Made by a program: the position numbers and the translations under genes. A DNA stretch of 64,000 nucleotides from Triparma columacea (taxonomy: Eukaryota; Sar; Bolidophyceae; Parmales; Triparmaceae). The notes beneath the pieces were generated by a model. It ran no database searches. It was not told where the DNA came from and was given only the letters and a program-made list of their open reading frames with translations. The stretch lies in assembly GCA_030267965.1 (NCBI GenBank), contig BRYA01000438.1:2474-66473 (forward strand), given 5' to 3'. Positions 9,783-21,146 of this stretch are shown in pieces. Every line of letters starts with the position of its first letter. Position 1 is the stretch's first letter.

Positions 9783-11585
9783 TCACTTTGCTATTGACAG
9801 AAGTATCAAACAGGTGAGCATCAGAGTGGTGAATGTCTTTGCTACAAAGCTCTTCAAGAGGTTCCCGAAGAACCTCCACCGACCCTCCGTCGTCTTTGCA
9901 CCTGTATGCAAGTCCCAATACTTTGAGTGAAAGACACCCAAGCCTCCAAAAACTTCCATGAAGACGCAGTAGAAGTCCAGCATGACTTCCGGGCCTACTT
10001 GAAAGAAGACGATCGAAAATAGTTGCGATCTATCCACAGCTTTACTTGCCTCGAGGTTTAATGCGCCTGTAGGTACAGCATAAATCAGGATTGATACAGC
10101 TGCAGCACAAGACAAATACTCCACAACCATGTCATTGTTTCCATCCTGTGCACGCAGCATTCCCCTCTTCCTGTAAGCAACCTTTTCCTCTTCCGTCCAT
10201 TTCCCTCCCTTTCGCAAGCCATCCTTTAGGTAGTTGTTGAAAAAGAAGACCCTAACGCCCATCTCTAAAATGCATCCGAACACCGACATGAACTGCGCAA
10301 TCTGCTGGGAAGGGATAGATAGCTGGAGGACCCTACAGAGCAACGCTGTCGAGAACTCATATGCGAACAGCAAGGAATCGGCAATCCAAACAGAGAGCCC
10401 ATCGCCTACGAACTCGATGAGTTTAATTTCACCCTTGTTGCCCGTGACTTTCACCAAGAGAGCAAACACAGAGATTGCCGCTTTCCATGCGTCAGTGTTA
10501 TATGCATTGTAGAGCGCAAATATGAGGGACGTGTACACAACGATAACAAGGCAGATGAAGAGAATGGGGACGGTAGTGATCAACGCAGTTTTCAGTCGTT
10601 TTTTCATTGTCTTCTTCGTCTTTACTTTCACCATCTTTCCGTTGTCAGAGGCTACTTTGTCACGGCTACTTTTTACAGCCAATTGCATCAAATTTCCAAT
10701 GCCTTTACCCATGATGTAAGCGAGTAAGGATGCGCACGCACCCGAAAATACGCACATAATGACAATCAGTACGCCACTCCCTAGACTTTTGCCACCGCAA
10801 GCGTAATAAACAGTCGGGAAAAACGCCGGAAGTGTCATGAGGAGGAAGAACGTGGAATAGAAAATCATCGGTACGCCCTTCTCAAGCCCGAATAAGCAGA
10901 ACGCCATGTTGCCAGCCCAAGAAAATGCGCATACTACACTGAGAAATTGCTTTGTCCGCCTTTCTCTCTCGTCAGAGTGAACGTCCACGAACTCTACTCG
11001 ACCGTAATCCTTGTTCGTCGAGTTAGTTCCAAATTGAAGTACAGCGGCGTCCCGGATAGAAACCCCTTGTAGGAAACTCTGAAAAACGTAGATTAGCCCC
11101 GCTGTAATGAAGCATAGCAAAGCGGAGATGAGCAACATGGTGCCGATATTCCACGTTGTCTGAACGAGCGCTTCCTTTAGTGTGATGTCGAATCTATGAG
11201 CTTCCTCGCCCTCCTTGAAGCCGCTCTTAATTGCGGCCTTATCAGCATCCATCCTCTCGCCTAGCTCCAACAAGGAATCAAGAATGTTGCTTGGCTGTGT
11301 TGCTCCCCTCCTGACACCAGGTGCTTCGACCGATGTCAGCGTTCTCTTTATCCGTTGACTAGCATCTTCTTCCTCTTTCGCCTCCCGCTTGCTCCTTTCC
11401 TCCAACTCCCGTAGGCAAGAGAAAGCGAACATGGACAAACCGCTGGGGGTGTCCTCATGATCAGCAAAGGCCTTGATTTGGGCGAGGTCGAAAGAGGAGA
11501 CTTTGTCGATCGCTCCGGACATTGTCTCACGAAAAACATCAAGGATGTCGGCAGTGGGGGCTTTGAGAGCCGAAGATTTGTCCAT
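9783..11585 (-). CDS. Uncharacterised 600-residue multi-pass membrane protein
   Basis: A single uninterrupted frame of 600 codons starting at ATG 11585. Residues 1-150 are soluble, charged and partly coiled coil (LRELEERSKREAKEEED). From about residue 155 there are roughly ten hydrophobic segments separated by short loops, one loop being strongly basic (KTKKTMKKRLKTAL). I do not recognise the family. It lies tail to tail with the XK-like paralogue, with 287 bp or about 135 bp between them depending on where that gene ends. A distant relation to the neighbouring membrane proteins is possible: FFQVGPEVMLDFYCVF loosely recalls their EVMPETVLQLF segment, but I could not establish it by eye. Confidence 0.65.
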   Translation of the reverse strand: MDKSSALKAPTADILDVFRETMSGAIDKVSSFDLAQIKAFADHEDTPSGLSMFAFSCLRELEERSKREAKEEEDASQRIKRTLTSVEAPGVRRGATQPSNILDSLLELGERMDADKAAIKSGFKEGEEAHRFDITLKEALVQTTWNIGTMLLISALLCFITAGLIYVFQSFLQGVSIRDAAVLQFGTNSTNKDYGRVEFVDVHSDERERRTKQFLSVVCAFSWAGNMAFCLFGLEKGVPMIFYSTFFLLMTLPAFFPTVYYACGGKSLGSGVLIVIMCVFSGACASLLAYIMGKGIGNLMQLAVKSSRDKVASDNGKMVKVKTKKTMKKRLKTALITTVPILFICLVIVVYTSLIFALYNAYNTDAWKAAISVFALLVKVTGNKGEIKLIEFVGDGLSVWIADSLLFAYEFSTALLCRVLQLSIPSQQIAQFMSVFGCILEMGVRVFFFNNYLKDGLRKGGKWTEEEKVAYRKRGMLRAQDGNNDMVVEYLSCAAAVSILIYAVPTGALNLEASKAVDRSQLFSIVFFQVGPEVMLDFYCVFMEVFGGLGVFHSKYWDLHTGAKTTEGRWRFFGNLLKSFVAKTFTTLMLTCLILLSIAK

Positions 11586-11833
11586 GATAAATGTTGATGC
11601 GATCAGTTGAGATTGAGATTAAAATAAGAGGTTGAGGCTGAAATTACTAGACGGGTGTTGTATAGTGGGTACTCGCTTCTGAAGGTCAAGCTTCTATGAT
11701 AGGTACCTAAAGTGTAATGAAAAATCAATAGAAAATGAGGTCAATAGAAAATGGGGAAAGACCAGGAAAGAGTTGAGCTTGAGACCAGAGAAAAAGAGAG
11801 GCGCCCCAAATCCAATTGTTCCATAGTTGCTAT

Positions 11834-13156
11834 ATGTCAAATCAAGCTACTATAGTTGTATTGGGTTCATCGAATGTTGATCTTATAACCTATTGCCATG
11901 AATTTCCGAAGAATGGAGGTAAATTCTGCGTAAATTGAAATAAAATTGTGCGATTGTGCGACAATTAGAGAGACAAAAGTTTGAGATATTAGTTGATTCA
12001 AGGAGCAAAATAAGCCACGAAAAGCGTACGAGTAGAACTTGCCTTATTACTAACCTCCTTGGGGCGTCGCTTCGTTCATTACCCACACATAACCCCCACA
12101 GAAACAATAATGGCAACATCATTCTCACAATCCTTCGGTGGAAAGGGTGCAAATCAGGCAGTTCAAGCAGCTAAGCTGTCAGAATCCCCAAATTATGTTG
12201 CAATGCTAGGCATGGTGGGAACTGACACTTATGGGAGGGAGACAAGGGACAACTTTACAAGCTGCAATGTAGGAGTTAAGGAACTCAAGGAGGGGAAGGT
12301 GAGGACAATGGGAGGAGGGAAAGAGAGAGAGAGAGAGAGAGAGAGACAAGAAGGTGGGAAGGAAAGTTAACCCCCCCTCCCCCCCTCCCCCCCCCACACA
12401 CACAGGAGAGCAGCGGTCTCGCCACCATCCAAGTAGACTCCCACGGGGAGAACAGGATCTGCATAATCCCCGGCGCCAACTATGAACTGCAGCCCACCGA
12501 CGTGTCTTCCATGACCTCCACGATATCCTCTGCTTCATACATGGTCTGTCAGTTTGAGATAGACCCCTTGACGACCGCCTGCGGTTTCGAGATTGCTAAA
12601 TCCCACGGCCTAACAACCGTCCTAAACCCCGCCCCCGCCGCGCCTTTATCTACCCTCCCCCCCGGTCTCCTCTCCAACACAGATTACCTCGTCCCCAACC
12701 AGCCCGAGTTATCCCTCCTCTCCGGTCTCCCCACCTCCACCGTCCCCGAGTGCGTCGAGGCCTCCCGGTCCCTAATATCCACCTTCTCCATAACCACTGT
12801 AATCGTGACAATGGGATCCTCAGGTTCCCTCCTAGTTACCTCAACCTCAACCCTCCACGTCCCCTGTCCCTCCCTCCCTTCCCCTCTCCTCGACACCGTA
12901 GGTGCCGGTGACAGTTTCCTAGGCGCGCTGGTGTACTACCTCTCGAGGGGGGTGGGGATGGAGGGTGCAATGGGGAAGGCTAACGGGATAGCGGGGTATA
13001 GCGTGGGGGGGAAGGGGGCACAGACAAGGTGAGAATAAATAGGGGGAGGGGGGGAGGGGGGACGAAAAGGAAACACACACACTGACCAATAAGCACATTT
13101 CGCGAATACGCAGCTATAAGAGTAGGGATGAACTACCAGAGGAGTTCAGGATTTAG
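11834..13156 (+). CDS. RBKS: Ribokinase (PfkB family), 4 exons
   Basis: Exons 11834-11918, 12102-12298, 12406-13028, 13114-13156 (315 residues, close to the family norm of about 310). It phosphorylates D-ribose to ribose 5-phosphate with ATP. Exon 1 supplies the N-terminal strand VVLGSSNVDLITY (the GSxNxD motif), and the splice gives FPKNGETIMATSFSQSFGGKGANQA, which includes PfkB signature 1. Signature 2 with the catalytic base is DTVGAGDSFLGAL. Exon 4 encodes only the last 14 residues (YKSRDELPEEFRI). The ATG at 12110 looks like a start but lies inside exon 2, and starting there would delete the sugar-binding N-terminus. Intron 2 contains a (GA)n run and a C-rich tract. No plastid or ER signal is seen, so it is probably cytosolic. 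Confidence 0.94.
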
Positions 13157-13250
13157 AGAAGGGTTAAAAACATCCCTCCCCCGTAGTTTCCTAGAATAGA
13201 AATGTAAGGAAAGCCCATGCACATGCGTTTGTTTTACATTGCACACCTTT

Positions 13251-16171
13251 TTACTTTACACCAGTGTCCAGGCTTTGGCTCCTTAAAGATTTCCCCCCCC
13301 CCTCGTCCTCGGTTTCCTCCTCCGTTTCTTCCCCCGCCCCCATCGTCTTTGCTCTAAATAGCAATGGCTTATGCTCTTCTGGCATGGTACCCTGTATGTC
13401 CGGTAGCTTAACTCCCCCTCCCTCCTCTGTGCAATTAATCTTAACTCCCTTGTCCTTAAAATTGACTCTCCTCGGGCTCGTCCTCTCTCCTCCCTCCTCC
13501 TCCCCCCTCTCAAACTGCACGAGTTTCCTCCCCCCTCCCACCCCCCCCGTTCCCCCCCTCTTACCGTCGAACGTCCTCCTCCTCATATGTCTAACCCTCG
13601 CCTCCTTAACGCTGATCATTTCAACGTCCTCCCCCCCCCCCGAACCTTCCCCCATAAGCAAACTCATCTCACCCTCCAGCGCCGACATCTCAGCCATGAG
13701 TTTGTCCAGCCCCTCCGCCGTAGTCTTCATGACTCTCTCCGGCTCACTCCTAGCCCTAGACGCCCTCTTCTTAAATTCCTCCCCCCCACCCTTCCCGACC
13801 CCCTCTGCCTTAACCTCTTCCCCCCCCCCTCCCCCTGTAACCCCAGCCGCAACAGCAACAGCACCGCCTCCCCTACCCGTGAAGGTTTTACGCCTCCTCC
13901 TTCTACCCCCGATCCCGTCGGTAGGGCCGCCGCTAATTAGGGACATGGCTGAGGAGGTTGTCACGCAGTAGGAGTTCAACTCGGATAAGAAACTGAAAAG
14001 GGGAAGAACAGGGGGGGTTAGGAGGAAAGACGAAGTTTACGACGAGGAGAGCGAGGAGATGCGACACTCTCCTCGGACTTGATAGGAGATTACAAAATTG
14101 AACTCAATTCTAGACGAAGGCGCATTGATCGTCAGGAAGGCGCATTGATGGTCGGGAAGGCGCATTGATCGTAATTTCTGCGCACAGCCGTCGCCTCATC
14201 CGTAGCTCCTGCGCACTAACGCAACATCCTTCACGACTCGCTTCGCTCGTCGCACGCAGCCGCCCATCCCCTTCCCCCCCCCCCCTCCCCCCACCCTCCT
14301 TTACTCACTTCTTCTCCGCCTTATCGAAACTGTCGATCACGGTAACCTCAAACATTCCCAACTTGGCGCTCAACCTTCTGATCTCCTCCCTCCCCGGTGT
14401 CCCCTTCAAGCCATTTCCCACCCTCATTTTCACAATGACCATTGCAGCGTCGTCAGTATCGTGGGTGGTCAAGTTCTTCTCAACCTTCCCCCTCTTCACC
14501 CTCTCAATGGTGCCCCTAAGGAGCTTCCTATCCTCGCTTTCCGCGTTCCCCAGTCCCCCCCCCTCCAGCCACCTGTGCTTCCTGAGCTCCTCCGCCCTCG
14601 GCCTGTCCTCCTCCCCCCTGAAGCACAGGCCGAAGAACTCCCTCTCCTCGGGCCCCATCTCACAGTCCTCCCCAACCTTTCCCCCCAGCTCCTCCAGCTC
14701 TCCGACAATCTCCCAGAACCCGGCCTTACCGTCCAAGGGGTACTCCCCCTTCCTCGCGTAGTAGACCGTCATCCCCCCGCTCCACACGTCGCTCTCCATC
14801 TTGTACTCCTTCCCGTACAGTCTCTCCGGGCTCATGAAGTTGAACGTTCCTACAAAGCTAGTGGCCTTGGCGTCCTTGCTCATCTCGACGCTCCTGGCGA
14901 GACCGAAGTCGCTAAGCTTGCAGGTGAGGGAGGAGGAAACGAGGACGTTGGCGGGCTTGATGTCGCGGTGGACACGGTGGGTGGAGTGGAAGAGGGAGAG
15001 ACCGCTGAAGAGATCGGAACAGAGGGATTGGACCCACTTCAAGTAGAGCTCCTGGGAGATAGGTGGGGTGAGGAGGAACGAACTCAAGTCAATTCACTAG
15101 TCGCTTTGCTCCTTGCCCTCTTCGTCTCACCTCACTGATCCCCCCCGCCTCCTTCTCCTTCCACAGCATCCCCACAACGTCCTCGACCGTCCCGTTCTCC
15201 ATGTACTCCATAACCATGTACGCCATGTTCCTCCCCGCGTCGACATACGCCCCGTAGTACCCCAAGACCCCGCCCCCCCCCTCCTCCTCCTCCCCTAAAC
15301 TCCCCCCCCCGTCCAGGGACCTCCTCTGCCCCTCCAACGCCCTCAGCTCCATCATGAGCATGTCCCTCTTCAGGGGCTCGGCGATCCCTATCTCCTTCAG
15401 CGCGACGAGCCTCAGCGTCACGGCGTCCACCCCCCTGTAAACGGACGCGCTAGCACCCTTGCCGACCTTGGAACCGACCTTGCAGATCCTACTCTTCAAC
15501 CTCTGGTCGAACAGCGTGAGGTCGATACCCCCGGACGTTGCAGACTGCAGCGTCGGGCGGCCCCCCCCAGTCTTCTCCGTCCCAGAGTTGTTCTTCTTTC
15601 CCTCTTGATCTATATTTCCCTCTGTGCCCTTGTCCTTTTCAGGTTCTGAAGAATTTTCGTTTTCTAAGCTACTAGCCGCCGGCAATGTGTTTGCAGGATG
15701 GGCGTTCTCAGATGCACCTCCCCCCTCCCCTTCCTCCTCCGCCTCCGCCTCCTCCTCCTCATCGCTACCTATACTGACAACCTCTTCGTTCTCATCATCT
15801 CCCTCTCCATCCCCCTCCAACACACCATCCTCCTCGCTCCCGACTTCCACCGCCGTAGACTCCTCCTCCTGTGTAGTATTCTCCTCTCTATTCTCCTCCA
15901 CTGTGCTCTTGAGCCTCAGCACAACCCCGCTCTTTGGGCTCGTCCCTCGGTCTATCTCTCCCCCCTCCCCCTTTGCTCTTACAGGCGAAAAGCATACCTG
16001 TTCGCCCACCTTATCCAGGCCCATATCGAGAGGAACGTTCCCAGCTTGGCCCGCTCCATTCTCGTCGACCCCCCCCATATGTGCATGAGCCCCTCCCTTT
16101 GACACTGACCCCGGGGCATCTCCATCAGGAGAGCTGGATGACACATTCAGCGAGAGCGACGGCCGTGGCAT
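13251..16171 (-). CDS. MAP2K-like (STE7-type) protein kinase
   Basis: Exons 16171-15131, 15051-14309, 13992-13251 (841 residues). A 230-residue acidic, Ser-rich N-terminus precedes the kinase domain. Visible motifs are the Gly loop VGKGASASVYRG (about 238-247), lysine K259 (VALKEI), HRDIKPANVLV (D377), SDFGLARS (D395), an activation segment ending TSFVGTFNFMSPERL, and DVWSGGMTVYY. The TxFVGTxxFMSPER pattern is that of MAP kinase kinases. After the kinase domain comes FEVTVIDSFDKAEKNFLSELNSYC, completed across intron 2, then a Gly- and Arg-rich low-complexity tail of about 230 residues. The protein is therefore about twice the size of a typical MEK. The Gly loop and catalytic residues are intact, so an active kinase is expected. 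Intron 2 (316 nt) contains a 20-bp tandem repeat and the recurrent CTCGCTTCGCTCG motif. Confidence 0.9.
14116..14172. repeat. 20-bp tandem repeat inside kinase intron
   Basis: Nearly three copies of a 20-bp unit beginning GAAGGCGCATTGAT, with one or two differences between copies. It lies within intron 2 of the MAP2K-like gene. Confidence 0.9.
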
Positions 16172-16336
16172 GAGGGGTGCACGTACGGGGGCGAAGGTGA
16201 GAGTGAAATTAGCGCGTGTACGTCAAGTGGGAGGGCTTGATTGGGAGTTTTACGCTTGGACATGTGCTTGTCGCTGTCAGAAAAACCTCAAATCAAACCT
16301 CAAGGGGCAATAAAAAACTTTTTTTTTCGCGGCAAA

Positions 16337-16933
16337 TCACGGCTCTTTCCGAGGCCAAAGAGCCGTTGGAGGTCGACCTTCCGTGTCGGCGTCGCTCAGC
16401 GCTTTTATTTCCGCGTCCGTTAATTGCTTGACCCCAGCCATGATTACTCTCCCTATGGGTTTGGGTCCAACCAATTTTTCGAACCACACGCTGGCAAAAG
16501 GGTTGCCGTTGTAGTCCTCGATTTCTCTGTAGCCCTCCGACAAGTACAGCTTTGTTGCGGCAAGCTGCTTTGCACCAGTGTCCATCCTAACGATGAAACG
16601 ACCAGGGCCCGCCAGCCGTCTCGCCTCCTCTTCTAGTCTACGCAACAAAGCCCGACCCAACCCCTTTCCTCTGCCGGCCTCTACGACAAACATCCTTTTG
16701 AACTCAAACAGCCCTTCCCCGAGTCTCTTCAATCCACCGCCAACGAGGGGCGTCCCCTCCTCTTCCCCAACAAGGTAAACTCCCTTTGGCTCCATGAAAT
16801 CATCCACCGACGCGGAAGGGCCAACGTCCATGGAGAATCCCGGATACATTGCCCCGACCTCGACCCCGAAGGCCTCCAGCAGGCCCTTGGCAGGTTCCTC
16901 TTCGATACTGCTTGATCTGCTCCAAACCACCAT
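16337..16933 (-). CDS. GNAT-family N-acetyltransferase
   Basis: A single exon from ATG 16933 (198 residues); the frame extends to a GTG at 16948, but the ATG is the better start. Acetyl-CoA-binding motif A is FKRMFVVEAGRGKGLGRALL, containing the (R/Q)xxGxG/A-type pyrophosphate loop as GRGKGLG. It is followed by the alpha helix RLEEEARRL and motif B (AATKLYLSEGYREIEDY), ending in the usual F-A-S-V-W-F-E-K strand. Substrate unknown: members acetylate small amines, peptides or proteins. About 35 residues after the GNAT fold (KQLTDAEIKALSDAD...) are extra. It shares strand with the kinase gene downstream but sits 165 bp away with no sign of co-transcription. Confidence 0.88.
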   Translation of the reverse strand: MVVWSRSSSIEEEPAKGLLEAFGVEVGAMYPGFSMDVGPSASVDDFMEPKGVYLVGEEEGTPLVGGGLKRLGEGLFEFKRMFVVEAGRGKGLGRALLRRLEEEARRLAGPGRFIVRMDTGAKQLAATKLYLSEGYREIEDYNGNPFASVWFEKLVGPKPIGRVIMAGVKQLTDAEIKALSDADTEGRPPTALWPRKEP

Positions 16934-17229
16934 GTTGCTTCGGCGCACTGACGCAAAAATAAGTCAAGAATCCGTTCAGAATATATCTACCTAGTCCGCC
17001 GAGGAAATGTCAGCCCGTTCAAACCAATATAGATATCGGTATCACCCCTTTGATTTTTCTTGCTCCTCTTCCCTCTCCGACTTTCCTTGTTACCGTCTCT
17101 GCTGAAGAAATTATGTTGAGAGCCAAAACTCAACGGGAAGCTCTTTCTCTCTCCCATTTATCCATTTTTACGCTATATCGTAAATCACTACGCACTATAC
17201 CTCCCTTAAGATCTAACATTTACTAATAG

Positions 17230-19546
17230 ATGTCCGGTAAGTGTCCTCACAGCCACATAATCCACCCCTCTTCATACCTGATAACGATCTCTTGCCAAGC
17301 TCCTTTGATATATTTCTTCTCCTTTTATATCATTTTTCCACATATCCACATTTATCCCTAACCCTATATATCTTCTATACTTTGCCCGTATTTTTATATT
17401 ATATTACCCACTAATACCACACAAATATACCCCTAACTCCAACCCCCACCCCCCCCCTCCCCATACCCATACCCTCCTCCCATCAACAGGTCCACCGCCC
17501 CGGGGTCCACCCCCCCGTGGTCCCCCTCCCCGTGGTCCTCCTCCCCGTGGAGCGCCCCCTCGTGGTGCTCCCCCGAGAGGCCCACCCCCCAGAGGCCCGC
17601 CCCCGAGAGGTCCGCCAGGCGGAGGCAGAGGTCCCCCTCCCAGAGGTGCCCCACCGAGGGGTCCACCGGGGGGTGGAAGGGGTCCTCCCCCTAGAGGCCC
17701 TCCCCCCCGGGGGGCGCCTCCGGGGCGTGGGCCTCCTCCTAGAGGGTCCCCAGGCCGCGGTCCTCCTCCCCGTGGTCCTCCTCCTGGTCAGCCTAGGGGT
17801 GCGGCGCCTAGGGGTATCGTGCCTCACCACGCTCTCCCTGGGGGTCCCTCTGCTAGAGGTCCACCTAGGGGTCCTCCCAGGGGTATGCCAAGAGGTGCTG
17901 CTCCTAGAGGAGCTGCGCCTACCGGTCCCAAGCCTCCTGGACAGGTTGGGAGTAGGGCGATTGTTCCTCCCCCTCCTCAGGTTGTGAAGGAGAATGTGCC
18001 GACTGCTAACGCTGCTGCCAAGTTTGGGACTCTTATTGTCAAGTGTGTGAAGGGGGTAGATATTAAGACGGGGCAGGGAATGTTCGGGAAGGTGAGGATG
18101 ATGTGTATAGGGAAGGGAAAGTGATGGAGAATCTAGAGTTTGGATATGTGAAATTCCAAGCGACGAGAGACGTTGCTGCTACCACTACGCTGCCTCCGTG
18201 CCGCCACTTTGACAACTATATTTATACATATATTTCATTATATACAACCAACCCTAACTAACAAACAACGCTCTCCTTTTCGCTCATCGCAGGCCGACCC
18301 GTATGCTAAGCTTAAGATCGGGAGCCAAGAGCACCAGACCAAGCACCACGTGCAGGGAGGGAAGAACCCGGTGTGGAATCAGGAGTTTGAGTTCCAAATT
18401 AGCACGGAGAAGGAACTGGAGATTAACATTATGGACAAGGAGAGCGTGGGTAGCGACAAGTTCATGGGAAGGGCGAAGGTTGGGATCATGGACTGGATAG
18501 CGATGGGAAACTTTCAGGGGGATATACCCATTGTGGACAAGGCCGAGAAGGAGGTTGGAAAAATTAATGTCAGCGTGAAGTTTGACCGACCCGGAGCCAA
18601 CGCGATGGATGCCGCTAAGGGGCAGATGACTGCCGCCGCCGGAGGGAAGGCGGGAGACGACGCCACTGCCATGGTCCCTCACGCGCCCAAGCAGGTCGAA
18701 CCTCCGAGGGACCCTAGCGGGAAGTTCACGGACGAGGAGATTTGGGAGGCTTTCCAGGCTTTCGACCTGGACAAGAATAACTTCGTCGGGGCGGCTGAGA
18801 TTAGGCATGTGCTTATTAATATAGGGGAGACGGTGACGGACGAGGAGGTTGACGAAATGATCAGGATGGTCGACACGGACGGGGATGGACAGGTCGGCTT
18901 TGAGGAGTTCTTCGGCATGGTGACTGGGGGGCGGAAGCCGCCTGCGAATTTGGGAGGGGGGGGGAAGCTGGGGGCCAAAACGGACGGGGCGTCCATACCA
19001 CCCCCGACAGGGCAGAGCGTTGTGCAGGCCAGGAATGCAAAGAAGACAGCCCTCGACGAGTTCTCGCGGGACAACAACATCAAGCCGGAGTCAGTCAAGA
19101 AGGCGTACAAGAGGTTCCAAGCTACAGACAAGGACAAGAGCGGAATGATAGACTACACGGAGTTCTGCGAGGTCTTGCAGATCGACCCAAGTCCCCAGTG
19201 CGAGAAGGTTTTCCAGATGTACGATTACGACAAGTCCGGGCAGATCGACGTGAGGGAGTTCATGATCGGGCTCGCGAACTTCACCGGAGCCGGGAAGGAC
19301 GACAAGCTCAAGTTCGCCTTCATGATCTTCGACGAGGAGGGCAACGGAGTAATTACCAAGGGAGAACTGACGAAGATCCTCAAGGCCAACCACATGGCGA
19401 GTACCGAGGCGGAGGTCGCGAGGAAGGCCGACACCATCATGGCGCAGGCGGACAAGGACGGGGACGGGGTTGTCACGTTCGAAGAGTTCGTCATCGTCAG
19501 CAAGAAGTTTCCCAATATTTTGTTCCCAGCTCACGCAAAGCAGTAG
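17230..19546 (+). CDS. PPRG-repeat, C2 and EF-hand calcium-binding protein
   Basis: Exons 17230-17236 (7 nt, Met-Ser plus one base), 17490-18091, 18293-19546; 620 residues. Residues 3-165 are a Pro/Gly/Arg repeat ([16 protein letters not shown]). Next is a C2 domain, about residues 180-300, split by intron 2 within the first calcium loop (KTGQGMFGK / [10 protein letters not shown], then [10 protein letters not shown] and [13 protein letters not shown]). It is followed by EF-hands: [60 protein letters not shown] and [12 protein letters not shown]. That makes six loops, most with canonical acidic positions. The composition suggests a calcium- and phospholipid-responsive protein, and the Arg/Gly/Pro segment could bind RNA or form condensates; both are inferences. 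The family is unknown to me as a named protein. Confidence 0.9.
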
Positions 19547-19752
19547 GGAGGGGGGAGGGGGGGGTGGGGGGGGTGGGGGGGGAGGGGCACACTTGTGCCG
19601 CGACCTATCTGACATGTTCTATAGTATTTGCCCCGCAAAGGGGCGCGCAAACTGTTTTTATACGAAATATGTGACTTTTTGGCTTGAAACAAAACAAAAC
19701 AAAGAAAAGAAGAAGACAGGAACAATTTATTTTCAAAGAAGCTACGCTTGAC

Positions 19753-20202
19753 TTAATCCCTTCCAGTGGTGCAAGTAGCCATCTTCCTGAGCCCCTTAGC
19801 CGCCTTGTATCCGTTGTTGAGGGCGGAGAACTTGGCCTCGAGCTTGGACTGGAGGTCGGGGCGGTAGTAGGTATTCTGGGAAGCGAGACTGGCCTGAGCC
19901 TTGCGGACGTTGGAGGTGGAGTAGTTGTTCTTCTGGATGGCTTTGACGGGCTTGGAAGCCTTGGACACGGTCTTCTTCACAAAAACAGGGACAGGTCCCT
20001 TGTCGTTGGATCCAGTGACAATATCAACGGACTTCTCATTGGCGATACCACTGTACTTGAAGCTGGAGATGTTAGCAACGTTACCCTTCTCAACAGAAAA
20101 GATAACCTTTCCGGAGCGCTTGGTGCGGCCGTTCTTTTGTCTCTGGAAAGAGTTGTGGCGAGAGACGCAAGCCCAGACGAGCGATGAAGGAGCAGAGACC
20201 AT
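19753..20202 (-). CDS. RPL28: 60S ribosomal protein eL28
   Basis: A single coding exon of 149 residues starting at ATG 20202. MVSAPSSLVWACVSRHNSFQRQKNG, with FSVEKGNVANISSFKYSGIAN, matches the eL28 fold (SSFxxxRN...FS.E..NL...SF.YSGL). The protein is small and basic, as expected for a large-subunit surface protein. A CAG preceded by a C/T tract ends 7 nt upstream of the ATG on this strand, so an intron in the 5' leader is likely; its donor was not identified. The gene is convergent with the C2/EF-hand gene, about 205 bp from its stop. Confidence 0.87.
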   Translation of the reverse strand: MVSAPSSLVWACVSRHNSFQRQKNGRTKRSGKVIFSVEKGNVANISSFKYSGIANEKSVDIVTGSNDKGPVPVFVKKTVSKASKPVKAIQKNNYSTSNVRKAQASLASQNTYYRPDLQSKLEAKFSALNNGYKAAKGLRKMATCTTGRD

Positions 20203-21146
20203 TTTTATTCTGCAGGAGGAGGAGGAGGAGAGGAGGGGGGGGGGGAGAGATGGGGAGCAGTGGTTAGCAAGACATATTTATCCACCGATTGTCGAGGAAT
20301 TGATCATATTCCAACCATTTCGTCTTTTTGTAAAACTACATCGCGGGAGGAGGACTACCGAGCGTACATCATTACAGGGTTGTGGTCATAAATGTAAGGA
20401 GGATGCAGGGGGACGTGCAATTGACAAAAGTCTGGGCCTCGAGATAAGGTTTCGTGGTGGGCCTGTCCCTTCATGATGGCACATTTGTCGACATTCGTTT
20501 CTTCGGAGGGCTCATAATCACTCATGTGACACGTGCTGAAAGGAAAATGGGCTTCAAACGGGAAGGGGGATTTTGAGTCTCACTGTCGATTTTGGCTTTT
20601 TCTTCATGAGGAAATTGGGTGATGAGACATGTTGGAGAGCTCTTCAAAATTGTGATGGATGTGACGATGGGGAGGGGCGGGATGGAAGTGGGGCGTTAGG
20701 GTGCAGGTCAGAGCAGCGATGTCAGTGAAGATGCAGCGAGTTCTCAGCGCCATGAACTCATGAAAAGCTTTGGATTTTTTCCCACCCAACCCTCACCCCC
20801 CCCGCTTTCCTCACCTTGCGTTTTTTTGCATTTCTGACCGAACGAGGCACACCCTTTTGAGGGCTTGCGTTAATTTCATTGTCGCAGTTGGGATTTCAAC
20901 CCCATCATCTCCCGATATCATCAACAAAATTTGACGCTCGTTCTCATTTTGCCCTCATCTTTTCAACCCCAAATTAATCATCCTCCCCTGCGCCCTAAAT
21001 AACAGCGCTATTTGATAGGGACTTCTTTCCCCTCCTAACTTCTAACTTCGGCTTCCCTGCCAGCGATCGTCCCTCTACCCCCTCCCTTTCCTCAATACCT
21101 CGCACCAGCACCCTGCCCTTTCTATCCACCTTCAAATTAACCCTCT
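20203..21146. other. Intergenic region between eL28 and the E2-variant gene
   Basis: About 940 bp. The first part, next to eL28, is a GGA/GGG-rich block at 20213-20260 that would form the pyrimidine tract of a leader intron on the minus strand. The remainder is unique sequence with only short ORFs, which should contain divergent promoters. No RNA gene or repeat was recognised. Confidence 0.55.

Noticed and set aside
12059..12370. Ribokinase start at or near 12110
   Set aside because: Exon 1 at 11834-11918 supplies the GSSNVD motif and joins in phase, restoring the complete family N-terminus.
13264..13971. Long plus-strand ORF opposite the kinase tail
   Set aside because: It is the antisense shadow of the Gly/Arg-rich C-terminus, made of Pro/Ser low complexity only.
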